Source of the DNA: Aplectana chamaeleonis
Taxonomy: Eukaryota; Nematoda; Chromadorea; Rhabditida; Cosmocercidae
DNA length: 64,000 bases
Direction: 5' to 3'
NCBI GenBank assembly: GCA_029168955.1
Contig: JAPDOI010000379.1
Coordinates: forward strand, 1-64,000
Shown here one piece after another: positions 30,801 to 41,625 of this stretch. Position 1 is the stretch's first letter; the number at the start of each line of letters is the position of its first letter. Made by a program: the position numbers and the translations under genes. The notes under the pieces were generated by a model that made no database searches, had not been told where the DNA came from, and was given only the letters and a program-made list of their open reading frames with translations.

Positions 30801-32902
30801 ACGTCATGAAAAGTGTATCTGGCTTCTGATGACGTCATCGGGACGTCATGAAAAGTGCATCTGGCTTCTGATGACGTCATCGGGACGTCATGAAAAGTGC
30901 ATCTGGCTTCTGATGACGTCATCGGGACGTCGTGAAAGTGCTTCTGGCTTCTGATGACGTCATCGGGACGTCGTGAAAGTTCTTCTGGCTTCTGATGACG
31001 TCATCGGGACGTCGTGAAAAGTGCATCTGGCTTCTGATGACGTCATCGGGACGTCAGGAAAAGTGCATCTGGCTTCTGATGACGTCATCGGGACGTCAGG
31101 AAAAGTGCATCTGGCTTCTGATGACGTCATCGGGACGTCATGAAAAGGGGATCTGGCTTGTGATGACGTCATCGGGACGTCATGAAAAGGGCATCTGGCT
31201 TCTGATGACGTCATCAGGACGTCATGAAAGTGCATCTGGCTTCTGATGACGTCATCGGGACGTCATGAAAGTGCATCTGGCTTCTGATGACGTCATCGGG
31301 ACGTCATGAAAGTGCATCTGGCTTCTGATGACGTCATCGGGACGTCAGGAAAAGTGCATCTGGCTTCTGATGACGTCATCGGGACGTCATGAAAGTGCAT
31401 CTGGCTTCTGATGACGTCATCGGGACGTCGTGAAAAGTGCTTCTGGCTTCTGATGACGTCATCGGGACGTCGTGAAAAGTTCTTCTGGCTTCTGATGACG
31501 TCATCGGGACGTCGTGAAAAGTGCATCTGGCTTCTGATGACGTCATCGGGACGTCAGGAAAAGTGCATCTGGCTTCTGATGACGTCATCGGGACGTCAGG
31601 AAAGTGCATCTGGCTTCTGATGACGTCATCGGGACGTCATGAAAAGTGCATCTGGCTTCTGATGACGTCATCGGGACGTCAGGAAAAGTGCATCTGGCTT
31701 CTGATGACGTCATCGGGACGTCAGGAAAAGTGCATCTGGCTTCTGATGACGTCATCGGGACGTCGTGAAAAGTGCTTCTGGCTTCTGATGACGTCATCGG
31801 GACGTCGTGAAAAGTTCTTCTGGCTTCTGATGACGTCATCGGGACGTCGTGAAAAGTGCATCTGGCTTCTGATGACGTCATCGGGACGTCAGGAAAAGTG
31901 CATCTGGCTTCTGATGACGTCATCGGGACGTCATGAAAGTGCATCTGGCTTCTGATGACGTCATCGGGACGTCATGAAAAGTGTATCTGGCTTCTGATGA
32001 CGTCATCGGGACGTCATGAAAAGTGCATCTGGCTTCTGATGACGTCATCGGGACGTCATGAGAAGTGCATCTGGCTTCTGATGACGTCATCGGGACGTCG
32101 TGAAAAGTGCTTCTGGCTTCTGACGACGTCATCGGGACGTCGTGAAAGTTCTTCTGGCTTCTGATGACGTCATCGGGACGTCGTGAAAAGTGCATCTGGC
32201 TTCTGATGACGTCATCGGGACGTCAGGAAAGTGCATCTGGCTTCTGATGACGTCATCGGGACGTCAGGAAAGTGCATCTGGCTTCTGATGACGTCATCGG
32301 GACGTCATGAAAGTGCATCTGGCTTCTGATGACGTCATCGGGACGTCATGAAAAGTGCATCTGGCTTCTGATGACGTCATCGGGACGTCATGAAAAAGTG
32401 CATCTGGCTTCTGATGACGTCATCGGGACGTCATGAAAGTGCATCTGGCTTCTGATGACGTCATCGGGACGTCATGAAAAGTGCATCTGGCTTCTGATGA
32501 CGTCATCGGGACGTCAGGAAAAGTGCATCTGGCTTCTGATGACGTCATCGGACGTCATGAAAAGTGCATCTGGCTTCTGATGACGTCATCGGGACGTCGT
32601 GAAAAGTGCTTCTGGCTTCTGATGACGTCATCGGGACGTCGTGAAAAGTTCTTCTGGCTTCTGATGACGTCATCGGGACGTCAGGAAAGTGCATCTGGTT
32701 TCTGATGACGTCATCGGGACGTCATGAAAAGTGCATCTGGCTTCTGATGACGTCATCGGGACGTCGTGAAAAGTGCTTCTGGCTTCTGATGACGTCATCG
32801 GGACGTCGTGAAAAGTTCTTCTGGCTTCTGATGACGTCATCGGGACGTCGTGAAAAGTGCATCTGGCTTCTGATGACGTCATCGGGAGATCATGAGAAGT
32901 GC
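24893..32902. repeat. 8-kb minisatellite, about 190 copies of a 42-bp unit
   Basis: The unit is GTGCATCTGGCTTCTGATGA followed by CGTCATCGGGACGTCATGAA and AA, 42 bp; 8,010 bp gives about 190 copies. Each unit has the 12-bp palindrome GATGACGTCATC, which contains the full CRE/ATF octamer TGACGTCA, and a second ACGT core 11 bp further on (GGGACGTC). Variants are CGTCAGG, CGTCGTG with GTGCTTCTGG, and CGTCGTG with GTTCTTCTGG. The last two usually occur next to each other and recur every 4, 8, 12, 14 or 15 units. From about 29.6 kb many units lose one A (41 bp). Open frames on both strands (up to 1,078 codons at 25,553-28,789 on the - strand) follow from a 42-bp period and are not evidence of a protein. 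Confidence 0.97.
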
Positions 32903-33110
32903 GGGACTATCCTAGACGGTGGGGGGGGGGCACTCAACGTTCAAGTCAGAAATGGAAGGAACCACCGATCTATAACGCTATCAATCGAAGTATTTCTACA
33001 GAACTTCATCAACAACAATGATTGATAGCAGCATCAAACGTCTTTTATCAGGTTTTCCATTCATTTTCATGGGAAAATCGTGGGTGACCCCCCCCGTCTA
33101 GGATAGTCCC
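32903..33110. mobile_element. MITE inserted in the minisatellite, 208 bp
   Basis: GGGACTATCCTAGACGGT at the left and CCGTCTAGGATAGTCCC at the right are inverted, each next to a G or C run. Array sequence continues on both sides. The flanks AGAAGTGC (32,895-32,902) and AAAAGTGC (33,111-33,118) may be an 8-bp target duplication with one mismatch, or simply array units in phase. No open frame of interest. Confidence 0.85.
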
Positions 33111-33310
33111 AAAAGTGCTTCGGGCTTCTGATGACGTCATCGGGACGTCGTGAAAAGTGCTTCGAGCTTCTGATGAAGTCATCGGGACGTCGTGGAAACC
33201 CGTATAGTGGGCAGGTGTTCGGGACCCGTTGCTGCTCATCCGAAAAGTTGTGAAGACCACCCGTAGAGTGAGCAGGAGCCCAGACTCGATGCTAGCCATC
33301 CGAGAAATTA
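33111..33310. repeat. Stranded end of the minisatellite and a short duplication
   Basis: Two diverged 42-bp units lie at 33,111-33,196 (TGATGACGTCATCGGGACGT, then TGATGAAGTCATC), beyond the MITE. They are followed by two diverged copies of an about 58-bp segment (CCCGTATAGTGGGCAGG and CCCGTAGAGTGAGCAGG, each ending in CATCCGA). Nothing codes here. Confidence 0.75.
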
Positions 33311-33764
33311 TGCCCCGGAATTTGCGCAGGAGAGAACACCTTGCAAAACTTTTGTAAAAGTGTAAGGATGACAAGCATAGCAAGCAGAAAGTTTGAGATG
33401 TTAAGTGAGTCATGTCAGGTCATGTTGCCACGCTGCTTTTCAGTTTCGTAAGGTCATTCCACACAACCCCATTTTGAGTGCTCCCTCTTCCTTCTTCACC
33501 AGCCTACTGATTTTTTTTCTGCAATAAATGGTACTTGCTTATTAGCATCCAAATTCAAAACAAATTGTTACAACTATCTCCAATCGCAGCTCAGCACAGC
33601 TTTTTCATATCAGATTCATGGAATCGAAGCGGCTGTTCTGCGAAGGAATGGGGCAACGGAAACGAAATAATGAGTATGTAAAACTGCTTTGTTCCACTGA
33701 TGTGAAAGTGTCCAGATGGAATGGAAGGTAGTTTCTGACTGTCCCGGTTTTAAGTTAGTTTCAT

Positions 33765-33956
33765 TTGAAAGCGAAGAACTGCAGGCAGATTCTGCATCCG
33801 GCTGTAGGCCAGCAGGCTTTCATGATTATCGACCGGGCTGGCTACGTCTGGGCGACCAACTATAACCGGGGCCTAAGGTCCCTGTCAGAGTTGGTTGAGA
33901 AAATCACCGTGGCCGACCCGTTCGATACGTATGAAAAACATGGAAGGTGCAAATAA
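33765..33956 (+). CDS. Unrecognised short open frame, possible exon
   Basis: The frame ends at TAA (33,954-33,956). Its middle reads AFMIIDRAGYVWATNYNRGL and ADPFDTYEKHGRC, with residue use unlike the surrounding repeat DNA. Upstream, 33,617-33,727 is also open (MESKRLFCEGMGQ, then EYVKLLCSTDVKVSRWNG) and ends at a GT donor, but joining it to this frame is not straightforward. I do not recognise a family. It could be an orphan exon, a decayed gene or chance. Confidence 0.25.
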   Translation: MKAKNCRQILHPAVGQQAFMIIDRAGYVWATNYNRGLRSLSELVEKITVADPFDTYEKHGRCK

Positions 33957-34226
33957 CACCCGGTGTAGCCAGATGTGGCTGACGCGATCAATATGAATGA
34001 ATTATGTGGAACGGTATCATGGATATCATTCATTTCTTAGCTAATATCATGTGAACATCGGTCTTGTCAGCCACATCGAGTGATTTTTCTGAGATAGTTT
34101 TACAACAGTTTGGGACATTGATTCTTGAGACCAAAGAAAGAGGAATGATGTAGTGGGGAGATGAGGAGGTCTTTGTTCAGAAATTCTTGCATGGGATATT
34201 ACAGCGTAATATCTAGAAAAAGTGAA

Positions 34227-35103
34227 CAATTCTGTAAAAAGGGTCTCCCAAGCAGAAGTGGTTTGGTTAGCGTTACAAATGCTTCAACAAAAAGGGAACA
34301 ATAGGAAAGCGGAATGAGGAGAGTCTACAAAAATGAACAATATCCTCCAAGAACTCTTTTCTTTTCGAAACTTCCCAACAGCGAAACAAACCGTTGTGGT
34401 ATTTTACGAGGAAGAATTGACTGGTTCCCTAAAACAATTTAACATCATCTCCCCTTTTAATGATAGCTATTAGGTTCACATGCATATATACATATTTTAT
34501 TGGCACTCACATAATCAAGTAGGGAAGTGGACTGAGGAGAGTGTACAAAAAATGAACAATATCCTCTAAAAACTCTTTTCTTGGTCGAAACTTCTAAACA
34601 GCGGAAACAAACCGTTGCGGTTCTGTATGAGGAAGCGATATATAAATATTTTATCGGCACTCACATAATCAAAGTCCTTTATGCAGCCAAAAGCGCTTCC
34701 TTATAGAGAACCGCAACGGTTTGTTTCCGCTGTTGAGAAGTTTTGACAAAGAAAAGAGTTTTAGAGATATTGTTCATTTTTGTACACTCTCCCTCATTCC
34801 ACTTCCCTACTTGATTATGTGAGTGCCAATAAAATATCTTCATATATGCATGTGAACCTAATAGCTATCATTAAAGGGAGATGATGTTAAATTGTTTTAG
34901 GAACCAGTCAATTCTTCCTCGTAAATACCACAACAGTTTGTTTCCGCTGTTGGGAAGTTTCGAAAGAAAAGAGTTCTTGGAGGATATTGTTCATTTTTTG
35001 TAGACTCTCCTCATTCCGCTTTCCTATTGTTCCCTTTTTGTTGAAGCATTTGTAACGCTAACCAAACCACTTCTGCTTGGGAGACCCCTTTTTTACAGAA
35101 TTC
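34227..35103. repeat. Large fold-back, arms about 430 bp
   Basis: The left arm starts ATTCTGTAAAAAGGGTCTCC and the right arm ends in its mirror (GGAGACCCCTTTTTTACAGA). Between them TTTAACATCATCTCC, ATAGCTATTAGGTTCACATG, ATTGGCACTCACATAATCAA and AACAAACCGTTGCGGTTCT all recur inverted at matching distances. The loop near 34,676-34,700 is about 25-40 bp. Each arm also contains an internal direct duplication (AATGAACAATATCCTC ... CAAACCGTTG). It codes for nothing; a transcript would fold into a long hairpin. Confidence 0.88.
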
Positions 35104-36300
35104 ATGCCTGGTTCCGCCAAAAACAGGGGTACTGTTGATCGGGGGCAGGACGGGTAATTTCGGCGGTTACTAGTTTGTCCCCCGCCCCCCTCCTCGTCTG
35201 TGATAGAGCCTCAAACAAATCATGCGAATCGATTGATTATCCCAATATTGAAGAGTGCATCGATTTCGTCATAGAGATTTTTGTTATGGCACATCCAGTA
35301 CAAGACCCCCAGAAACGGAGTTATGGCCCCTCAAAATTCGGCTAGCGAAGCATTGTGGACGAGTTGTCCGAGGCTTGTAACTCCCGTTTTTTGAAGCCGA
35401 TGTGTGCAAACTGACCTGAGTAAAGAGAGACGTTGAGATGAAAGGGGAGAACTGGGCTTTTGATCGGGAACCATCGCTCTTATAACCACGAATTCAGGGA
35501 AACTGTTATAGAACGTGGGCGGAGTATTCCAATGGGTTGGCTGGCCCACGAGATTTTCACCCACTTACCGGCCGTTTTTCGTCGCACTTTCGTTCTTAAT
35601 CTTCTTAGAGGGACCCAAAGCTCACGTTTTAGTCAAAAAAAAAAACGTGCAGCTTTTTCCTCGTGAACACTGCCTTTAAAGTGTAGGCATGCAATTAAAC
35701 ACTGAAAAACTTCTTTTTCCCCCATAGATGTTTTCCCGTGTTGTTAAACAATCCTTAGCATCTCTTCATCTTCAGGTTGAAGTCCCATAGATTCTGAAGA
35801 ATTTCAACTTCTTGGAAGGGCGAAGCATATCATAACTACTTCAAGAAATAACTTTTTCACGAACTTGAAAACATTTCAGAAATCAGGAAGACCAATGGTA
35901 ATTTCGAATTTTGAAAATAATCACTTCCAGAAACTTCCATTAATATCCGAATAATAAGTTATCGTTGTTACAAAAACCATTTTCAGACAATTATATAAAT
36001 CAAATGGAAATATATAAGTATTCAAATGATAGTTAAAATTCGTATAAGAAAACTGAATACAGGTGATAAAAATTAACACTGAAACGACTAAATAAACCAA
36101 AATAATTAGGAACCAAAAAATTCAAACAAATAACTAAATGAATAGCTAGTAAATAATACCAAGAGGAAAAGTGAAATTTAATTTTCAAAAAATCTAAATT
36201 GCAAAAAATTAAAAATTGCTTAATAAAAAAAACTAATAAAAAATTACAAATGATCTAGAGTAGATCCAGTCGCACATCTCAGCAGATCGTATTGCCCGAC
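35104..36300. other. AT-rich intergenic DNA with a partial MITE
   Basis: At about 35,270-35,690 there is a diverged copy of the TTAA-type MITE seen at 5,415 and 43,150. It shares GGACGAGTTGTCCGAGGCTT and ends GTGAACACTGCCTTTAAA. From 35,700 to 36,300 the sequence is strongly AT-rich with no credible gene. Confidence 0.6.
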
Positions 36301-37396
36301 TTTCCACCCAGTCGATTGATTGTGTCCACCCTATATGCCTTGTTTGAGAGTAAGCCATGTATTGATCAAAAAGAAAGAGGGCTCAATACTGATTCCTATT
36401 TTCCCTTCAAGTTTGAAAATCGCTCACTTTGAAGCGAGTTATGACGAAAAGACGAAAAAAGCGATCTTTCACGTTTTTCTCGCCTTTTTGCCAAAGCACA
36501 TCTCACAGGTAGCCTCGCTTTTCCATATCTTTCTGGCATAGTGGGTTGAAGGAATATCGTCTCCAGTTGGGTTTTTGCGCCTGTGTTTTCTGTCTGGATT
36601 TCCAGCTTAACTTTTCTTTCCACGCAGGGCATCGGAATATTTCATATACCTCATCGTCATTTTTTACGTGAAAAATGCGATAGAGAAGGCATCCACTGCT
36701 CAAATAAAAGCAACCACATCCTGGTCCACCACAGCTTTCTACGCATCTTGTTATTCCAGGGTATGCGTTTGCTTCTCAGGCATTCAACGGGTCCGACCCC
36801 AGCCTAATAGCAATCGGAACAGCGTTCGAACGCTCGAGGGGCGAAATGCTCGACGTCGGCGTAGGTCCAGAAAACTTCCGTTCGAACTTCCAGCCGTCGA
36901 TTCGAACTCTTATTCGCGCCCTGGAGGCTTCACCGCGATCGATCTGTTTCTCCTCGTCATTGCACGTCACAATTCACCGAGCCACGTCATCATTTTTATC
37001 TCTTTGATGGCTCGCGTTTTTTATTAGTTCTCCTCATATTCTTGTTTTACTCATGTTCGTTTGATATACACGTTTCTTTTAATTTTGTTCCTCGTATTCT
37101 TGATTCCCTCATCTCCATTTGGGTGAAAACGGTGGTTTGATTCCAGGAGGAAAAGCCTGCATGAGCTTCAAAATTGACAGAAATTAGGTTCTTTTCAGAG
37201 TTTTTATTTGGGGAATAGAGTTTAACTATTGTTGATCAGCCTTACCGAGTTGAGGAGAATCCCTCGGCGATAATAAGCCTAAGCTGCATAGTTTTTTTTG
37301 CTTTGCAGCTTTGTTGGGAAAAATCCTTGCTACTTTTTGAGTATAGGCGGCCCACTAGCGTATACAATAGAAATAGCAACGTTTTTGGTTTGAACG
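36301..37396. other. Intergenic, no supported gene
   Basis: Open frames at 36,320-37,027 overlap on both strands and show no domain that I recognise. A short GGGTCCGACCCCAGCC motif at 36,788 recurs at 45,273-45,290. I see nothing else. Confidence 0.4.
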
Positions 37397-37506
37397 ACCG
37401 CTCACTCTGAGAGTTTTGGCCGAGATATAGCCGCGAAATAGCCCACCAGGCTCCACAGCAGCTCCTGGTGGGCTATTTCGCCGCTATTTCGCGGCCAAAA
37501 CTCTCA
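37397..37506. repeat. Near-perfect 105-bp hairpin, CGGCTATTT family
   Basis: CTGAGAGTTTTGGCCGAGAT, AGCCGCGAAATAGCCCACCA and GGCTCCACAG are mirrored by CAGCTCCTGG, TGGGCTATTTCGCCGCTATT and GCGGCCAAAACTCTCAGAG. The arms are about 48 bp with a loop of only a few bases. It is the core of the family that occurs as long copies at 38.3, 39.2, 39.6 and 60.7 kb. Confidence 0.9.
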
Positions 37507-38314
37507 GAGTCAGTGGAACATGGAGTTATCTGTTGAATTTGGCATGCATATAATGAAGATTCAAGCTATTGTCAATATTGATGGTCTCACATTCAGTTTT
37601 CAGACAAGGTACGGACCCTACGATTACCTCTGGTGCAAAACTAGTTAAGAGGGCCACTCGAAAAAATGAAATGATTCATGCATGCAAAAGAAAATTTTTG
37701 CTGATATCGGATGCCTGATAGCGTTATAAGTCATTGTTTTCATGGAAACTCCCATGGAAAGTTTTCTCGGACTATTTCGATTTCTGAAAGTAGAACAATT
37801 CATTTTTTTAATTGAACCCTGAGTGCACCCCCCCCAATTAGTATTGCACCTTACTTCATGCATTTTATCATGTTCACATCTGTTTACATCTGATTATAAC
37901 CGTAGGCTATCGAATGGGATCTGCAAGCCATGAGCAGCGACGAAACGTGGAAATGAGAAAAGTCACAATCTTTTTGGTCCATTCCGTTTCCGTTTAATGT
38001 GTTTCGACCAATTTTCTTCCGTTTCCGAAAATTATGGAAGAGATTTTTGCACAGATCTAGCCTTGATGGATATAAGCCTTGTGTTGCGATTCAACCAGAA
38101 ATGTCTTCTGATGTTTGGCTTTATTCGTGAGTTTGGGAAACAGACGCAAAGAGACCTCTATATTGGCTTTAGACGTCTTCTTACGGAACACATGACAACA
38201 GTTATGATTGACGGTATCGTTGTCTGTAACTGTGAATGAAGGTAAGACTGACAATAGAAGTTCGTCGCCTCATTTCGAGATTGGCGGCTGCGTGAAAAGC
38301 ACCAGTTGCCGGGA
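37507..38314. other. Intergenic, no supported gene
   Basis: This is AT-rich sequence between members of the CGGCTATTT repeat family. The open frame at 37,997-38,239 (FRRLLTEHMTTVMIDGIVVC) has no recognisable domain. Nothing else is supported. Confidence 0.4.
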
Positions 38315-38815
38315 AACAGCCGATGGATAGCTCACAAGGATCCGCAGCGGCTTCTGGTGGGCTAATTCGCGGCTATTTCTCGGCTTTTCAAGGAACGGAC
38401 AAGAAGTAGCCGAGAAATAGCCGAGATATAACCGAGAAATACTTGGAAGTAAACAAAATTGACCAAGACGCAACCGTCGCCGGCTCGCCGAACCACCATA
38501 TGGGCCGCCAGCGCTTGGGCGGGGCCTCCAGAGGCTGAACAAGGTCCAAAAACCTCAAACTTGGGTAATTGAACCGACGGAGGTGCTGAGATCTGAATCA
38601 TGCCTCTGGAATGCTTCGAATATCTATCGGGAGAGCATTATTTCTCGGCTATTTCGCTGCGAGCATTATTTGACGGCTATTTTGCAGCGAGCATTATTTA
38701 GCGGCTATTTCAAGTCTAGCATTATTTGGCGGCTATTTAGTGGCTATTACGCGGCAAGCAGGCATTTCTCGGCTATTTCGCGGCTTTTTCTCCGAAAAAG
38801 CTCTCAGAGGAGAAG
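38315..38815 (+). mobile_element. CGGCTATTT-family element, direct orientation
   Basis: About 500 bp carry AACGGACAAGAAGTAGCCGA, TTGACCAAGACGCAACCGTC, GCCGGCTCGCCGAACCACCA, GGGCGGGGCCTCCAGA, TTGAACCGACGGAGGTGCTG and CGGGAGAGCATTATTTCTCG, ending AAGCTCTCAGAG. All of these recur inverted at 39,173-39,601 and in part directly at 60,660-61,148. There is no coding potential. The pair forms a 1.3-kb inverted repeat around a 360-bp spacer. Confidence 0.85.
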
Positions 38816-39172
38816 AAACATTCTGGTAGTTAGAGGATAAGGGAAATGTGAGGCGTGCATACTATAAAATACGCCGATATCCTGCTATCGTCCGAGCTTA
38901 TGAGCGTCCCATTGTGGATAGATCCATAATGCTCCAAAACCACATTAAATTGTGTATCGAAAAGTTATTTCGGCTGACTCATTACGTCGTATGTGGCTAT
39001 GAAGCGCCGTTCTGCAATGGTTGATGTTCGCCTACAAGAATACGCCCATGTAAGGAGATACAGTAATAATGGGTGATCAAGAAACTCAATTTTACCCATA
39101 GCATTCGCAGTAGGGCACGGCTCAGCAGTATTAGGAAGTTCGCCATCGCATAGACTGCACATAAATGAAGTA

Positions 39173-39601
39173 CTCTGAGAGTTTTGACCGAGAATAGCCG
39201 AGAAATGCTTGCTTGCTGCGTAATAGCCGCTAGATAGCCGCCAAATAATGCTCGCCGCGAACTAGCCGAGAAATAATGCTCTCCCGGTAGATATACGGAG
39301 CATTCCAGAGACATGATTCAGATGTCAGCACCTCCGTCGGTTCAATTACCCGAATTTGAGGTACTTGGACCTCGTTCAGCTTCTGGAGGCCCCGCCCAAA
39401 CGCTGGCGGCTCAGATGGTGGCTCGGCGAGCCGGCGATGGTTGCGTCTTGGTCAATTTTGTTTACTTCTGAGGATTTCTCGGTAATATCTCGGCTATTTT
39501 TCGGCTACTTCTTGTCCGTTCCGTGAAAACCCGAGAAATAGCTCCGCAGCGGCTCCTGGTGGGCTGTTTACCGGCTATTTCGCGCCCAAAACCCTCAGAG
39601 T
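39173..39601 (-). mobile_element. CGGCTATTT-family element, inverted copy
   Basis: This is the reverse complement of 38,315-38,815 with roughly 10 percent divergence by eye (CAGCACCTCCGTCGGTTCAA, GGCCCCGCCCAAACGCTGG, TTGCGTCTTGGTCAATTTTG, TTCTTGTCCGTTCCGTGAAA). It starts and ends with CTCTGAGAGTTTT and CCCTCAGAG. A further partial copy follows at 39,640-39,755. Confidence 0.85.
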
Positions 39602-39755
39602 AAGCTCAACTAAGCTAAACTGAACTGGATCCAAGCACACCACATGTTTGGCGGCTATTTCACGGCTATTTCGCGGCTATTTGCCGGCTAATAAGCGGCC
39701 AGCAGGCATTTCGCGGTTATTTCGCGGCTGTTTCTCGACCAAAACTCTCAGAGCA

Positions 39756-41463
39756 GTTGATCACGCGAGCTAGTCTAGTGTGTTCGGAAGAGACAAATTT
39801 TTTCCACAGCTCTAGCGCGATGAAAAAATCTCGATTAACTTTTCCAGAGGGTTTTCTTTTCCAAAAGAATACCAAATCCATCTCTCCCCTGGAAGCGCGG
39901 CACGCGCGTGGCGCACCGCACGGGCGTAGGACTTTGAAACTTCACACAGCGCGGCACGAACCAGAATCAACAACAAAAAATCCGGCGGCACCGCCATGGC
40001 GGTGTGGCTTAAGTTGGGCCTCAACTGTGAATTTCACGGACATTACTGCCTTGCATTTCTCAATATAGTATCATAGGATGATCCCGGAATTATTTATGTC
40101 GGAGAGGACGTAAACTGAGGAGAGAGCAGTGATTCAAATGGTGAAACCGCTGTTGCGGTTTAGGCGGCTCCGCTATGGCGGAGCTGGATGGGCGGCACGC
40201 GCGTCTCGGGCGGTTAGAAGTTTCATAGTCCACCGCCCGTTCCACGCATGCCGCGCTTGCGGTGAGGACTATGAAAGATGCCTCAGGTAAGTCGTCTAAA
40301 TAGGGTAAAAAAATCGTTATGGAATATTTACAATAAGGCATTACATGTGTTTAGCACTGATGGAGATAGATATGATAGACTCCGAGATTTATTTCGTAGT
40401 GATTTTTCTGGGATCCCCGTCAGAGCTGGTCCATCGACTGAGTCGATACGCACCGAACAAGAGCCAAAAAGTTGCAGGAAATCCACCCAATGAGTCCGTC
40501 CCCAACCTTCTGGTTGCGTCTGCAATCCACACAGTCGATACTGGTGTTTAACGTGCGCACATGGGCAAGGCCAATGCACTTAAGCTTGGTTTTTCCGTCC
40601 GAACTTTTTTTTGGAGGCCTTAGGCGAAGTTGATTTGGTCCGTGGTCAAGTGAAAAGATGCTAGCCATGGCTTTTTTGAAATAAATATCATTTCTGCCGT
40701 CAGATTGGTGACCTGGTCATTTTTTAAGCAAACGATTACGGTAGCGTGCCGTCACCCAATCAGTGTCGGAACTCGTTCGTTCGTATTTGCACTGTTCTCT
40801 TCTCCTCTTTCTCTCTTTCCTCATCTAACTTCTCCGCTTTCCTCCACATTTCACCGAGCTACAGATGATCTGAAAAAAAAAATCAAATCTGAAGGCTATT
40901 TTTCAGAGGAGGAGAAACCGAGAAGATTCGCAGGCGGTCAACATTCCGATATGGGGCGCGTTATTCGCTGTACGCTTTCAACCGTGATGGTTGCGTTGGA
41001 ACTCTGACTCTGGGTAGGTGTGCTGTTTCCATAAAAGTCACTTTCCACGGAAGAAATTACTGTTGAAAATTGGTGCTATCGCAGCGCACTATGGCGCGAT
41101 GCACTTGGCCACAGGGTCAGGCGGGTGTTGCAACGGGGGGTATCGTCAGTCACTGTATGAGGGATCGCCGCGACGCTGCTTCGCGGGGAAAATCGCGCGC
41201 GGGAAAACGAAGGAGAGTGGCTGTTGATCGAACGATTTCGTGCCCAAGAGCTCAGCGCGTCGATCTCTCCGTGAGACACCAACGATACATAAGAATTTTC
41301 AAAGATTTGATTTTTTTGAGGGGGGGGGGACGTGAAAATTTTGGGTCACAAATAAAAGAATTGTGGGGTGTTTTAATGAAGTAAAAGCTCCTGACAGTGT
41401 TGAATAACGAGGATATGTAATTGGAAGGAAAAGGTCGAAGGAATTAATACCAGCTCTATAACA
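39756..41463. other. Repeat-rich intergenic DNA, no supported gene
   Basis: GC-rich patches at 39,890-40,010 and 40,140-40,270 contain short hairpins (GGCGGCACCGCCATGGCGGT; GGCGGCTCCGCTATGGCGGA; GGCACGCGCGT). Open frames at 40,278-40,668 and 41,070-41,384 overlap on both strands and show no domain. Nothing else is supported. Confidence 0.4.
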
Positions 41464-41625
41464 GTACCCTCTATAAAACGTCGTAATTCACATTATTTGA
41501 GGCGCGAGCGGCGCGCGCGATGCCTTAGCCTCCGTCTGTCCTCTGCTCTCTTACTATCTGTAACCTCCGCTCCGCACCAGCACGCTTAGGAACCATGTGA
41601 ATTTCGCCGTTTTATAGCCTGTACA
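41464..41625. mobile_element. MITE with GTACAGGCTATAAAACG ends, copy 1
   Basis: CTATAAAACGTCGTAATTCA near the left end is mirrored by GTGAATTTCGCCGTTTTATA on the right. The interior has GCCTCCGTCTGTCC and CTCCGCTCCGCACCAGCACG. Its twin at 48,109-48,268 matches nearly base for base, so both are copies of one family of about 160 bp. Confidence 0.88.

Noticed and set aside
24893..32902. CRISPR array
   Set aside because: Units are contiguous without unique spacers, there are no cas genes, and the setting is eukaryotic.
36776..36970. Arg-rich frame at the GGTCCGACC motif
   Set aside because: Overlaps frames on the other strand and has no domain. Probably repeat-derived.
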